A DNA stretch of 5,702 nucleotides, taken from Roseiflexaceae bacterium (GTDB taxonomy: Bacteria > Chloroflexota > Chloroflexia > Chloroflexales > Roseiflexaceae). Made by a program: the position numbers and the translations under genes. The notes under the pieces are model-generated. The model saw only the letters and a list, made by a program, of their open reading frames with translations, made no database searches and was not told where the DNA came from. The stretch covers positions 1-5,702 of the forward strand of contig JACMIM010000280.1 of NCBI GenBank assembly GCA_014381165.1, in the 5' to 3' direction. Of the stretch, positions 4,816-5,702 are shown one piece after another (within the stretch, counting starts at the first letter, position 1; every line of letters begins with the position of its first letter).

Positions 4816-5702
4816 GTGATCAGCTTTTTTGCAATATTACTACGCCGTATGGCGCTGCTCGGCGTGCTGCTCGGCTGCCTGGCGGTGTGGGTCTGGCTCG
4901 ATAATGCCGCGAACCGTGGCATAACCTTCGCACCTGCTGCACAACCGATCGCCTACGCCGATGGGCCGCAGCTGGGCGTGAATGCCTATAACATTCAGTT
5001 TGAGCCAGAGCAAGCCAAAGTGCTGCGCACGCTCGACCTGGCCCGCGAACTGGGCGCGCGCTATGTGCGGCTGCATATGCCTTGGTCGGATGTGGAAATC
5101 CACGCCAAGGGCGATTTCGCAGATCGGCGTAATGGCCCGCCGGTGAGCGCCTGGGCCAAGTATGATTTCCTGTTCACTGCCATGCGCGAGCGTGGCCTTG
5201 AGCCGATCGTCCGGCTCGACCGCCCGCCGGAGTGGGCACGCCCCAAGGCGATCGCGACGCCGGAGTGGCAGGCTATTCTGGCGGTCAACCCCAACGCCGA
5301 CAGCCCGCCCGACAACGCCGCCGACTATGCCGATTTTGTTGCGGCGGTGGCGGCGCGCTATGCTGGCCAAGTGCGCTTTCTACAGCTTTGGAATGAGCCG
5401 AATCTGGCCGACGAGTGGGGCGGCAAGCCACCCGATGTGGCGCAGTTCCTTGCGCTGTTCCGCCAAGCCAGCGCCGCCGCCCGTGCTGCCAACCCCCAGG
5501 TGGTCATCCTGTTCCCCAGCCTGGCCCCGACCGACGGACTCGATTTACGCGGGCCAATCACCGATCTCGAGTTCCTGGATGCAACCTACCAGCTTGGCGG
5601 CGCTGCCTCTTTCGATATTCTCTCGGCTCAGGCGTATGGGCTAGGCCAGCCGCCCGACGAGCACCGCTATGTCGCGCCGCGCCGCCCGTTCTCGTGGCGT
5701 CG
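4816..5702 (+). CDS. Membrane-anchored clan GH-A glycoside hydrolase-like protein, 3' end outside window
   Basis: The frame stays open to the right edge, giving 295 complete codons. Residues about 4-28 form a hydrophobic segment interrupted by Arg10-Arg11, a likely signal anchor that puts the rest outside the membrane. From about residue 51 the sequence looks like the first half of a clan GH-A TIM barrel. GVNAYN is a probable first strand, GARYVRLHMPW (80-90) a second, and GLEPIVRLDRPPEW (127-140) a third. FLQLWNEPN (188-196) is the strand-4 motif, with Glu194 at the acid/base position. This resembles GH5/GH39-like proteins annotated as cellulase-family hydrolases. The nucleophile Glu, expected on strand 7, lies beyond the window, so activity cannot be judged and the substrate is unknown. 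The GTG at 4816 is chosen because the promoter predicts transcription starting there and no ribosome-binding site exists. ATG at 4849 (codon 12) is the alternative; GTG 4759 and TTG 4780 lie upstream of the predicted transcript start. Confidence 0.82.
   Translation, partial: MISFFAILLRRMALLGVLLGCLAVWVWLDNAANRGITFAPAAQPIAYADGPQLGVNAYNIQFEPEQAKVLRTLDLARELGARYVRLHMPWSDVEIHAKGDFADRRNGPPVSAWAKYDFLFTAMRERGLEPIVRLDRPPEWARPKAIATPEWQAILAVNPNADSPPDNAADYADFVAAVAARYAGQVRFLQLWNEPNLADEWGGKPPDVAQFLALFRQASAAARAANPQVVILFPSLAPTDGLDLRGPITDLEFLDATYQLGGAASFDILSAQAYGLGQPPDEHRYVAPRRPFSWR

Noticed and set aside
4867..4878. Lipobox-like LLGC at residues 18-21 of the hydrolase protein
   Set aside because: The Cys is followed by more hydrophobic residues (LAVWVWL), so the segment reads as a membrane anchor and not as a cleaved lipoprotein signal. 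A lipoprotein cannot be fully excluded.
4840..5370. A 176-codon minus-strand open frame opposite the hydrolase gene
   Set aside because: Shadow of a GC-rich coding gene. The product is Arg/His-rich without recognisable motifs, and the strand opposite codes convincingly.
5162..5644. A 160-codon plus-strand open frame inside the hydrolase gene
   Set aside because: It is in a different frame from the continuous frame starting at 4816. That frame carries the signal anchor, barrel strands and WNEP motif, while the 160-codon product is Ser/Arg/Pro-rich with no domain.
1..5702. CRISPR array, tRNA or rRNA gene, transposase, attachment site, toxin-antitoxin or defence genes
   Set aside because: No regularly spaced repeats, cloverleaf or rRNA-like segments, transposase motifs or small paired genes were found. 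Coding regions and short intergenic gaps account for the whole window.

Overview
The window is GC-rich bacterial DNA with four protein genes. Codons end mostly in G or C, and one lipoprotein carries a long Pro/Thr/Ala linker. Together with an M3-type oligoendopeptidase, a TolB-like propeller lipoprotein, a NarL-type regulator and a membrane-anchored clan GH-A glycosidase, this best fits a Chloroflexota genome, perhaps class Chloroflexia. That assignment is inferred from style and gene content only; no marker gene is present.

Layout, left to right. A 10-bp GC hairpin lies at the left edge (15-37). Next is a complete plus-strand oligoendopeptidase F-like zinc peptidase (87-1886). It converges on a minus-strand lipoprotein gene (1950-3740), and the two share an intrinsic terminator hairpin at 1889-1920. 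Upstream of the lipoprotein, on the same strand, is a NarL/LuxR-type response regulator (3912-4598). The 171-bp gap between them holds a long GC stem that begins directly after the regulator's stop codon. A divergent regulatory region (about 4599-4815) separates the regulator from a plus-strand glycoside hydrolase-like gene that runs off the right edge (4816 onward). That last gene has no stop codon inside the window.

The regulatory region is the richest part. It has a strong sigma-70-like promoter (TTGACG-N17-TATACT) placed so that the hydrolase mRNA would begin at its GTG start codon, which suggests a leaderless transcript. On the other strand there are two candidate promoters for the regulator, and an 18-bp dyad (AGATTCGT-GT-ACGAATCT) covers the predicted start of the distal one. 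The regulator most likely starts at a GTG with a perfect AGGAGG, not at the first ATG of the open frame.

The most notable protein observation is the regulator's receiver domain. It keeps the phospho-acceptor Asp but has lost the acidic pair, the Ser/Thr switch residue and the conserved Lys. It therefore looks like an atypical receiver that may not respond to phosphorylation, and no sensor kinase is in the window. The four genes do not form an obvious single pathway. The regulator and lipoprotein may be co-transcribed, and the regulator may control the divergent hydrolase gene, but both links rest on position alone. I see no mobile element, CRISPR array, tRNA or rRNA, and no clear sign of a novel multi-gene system.
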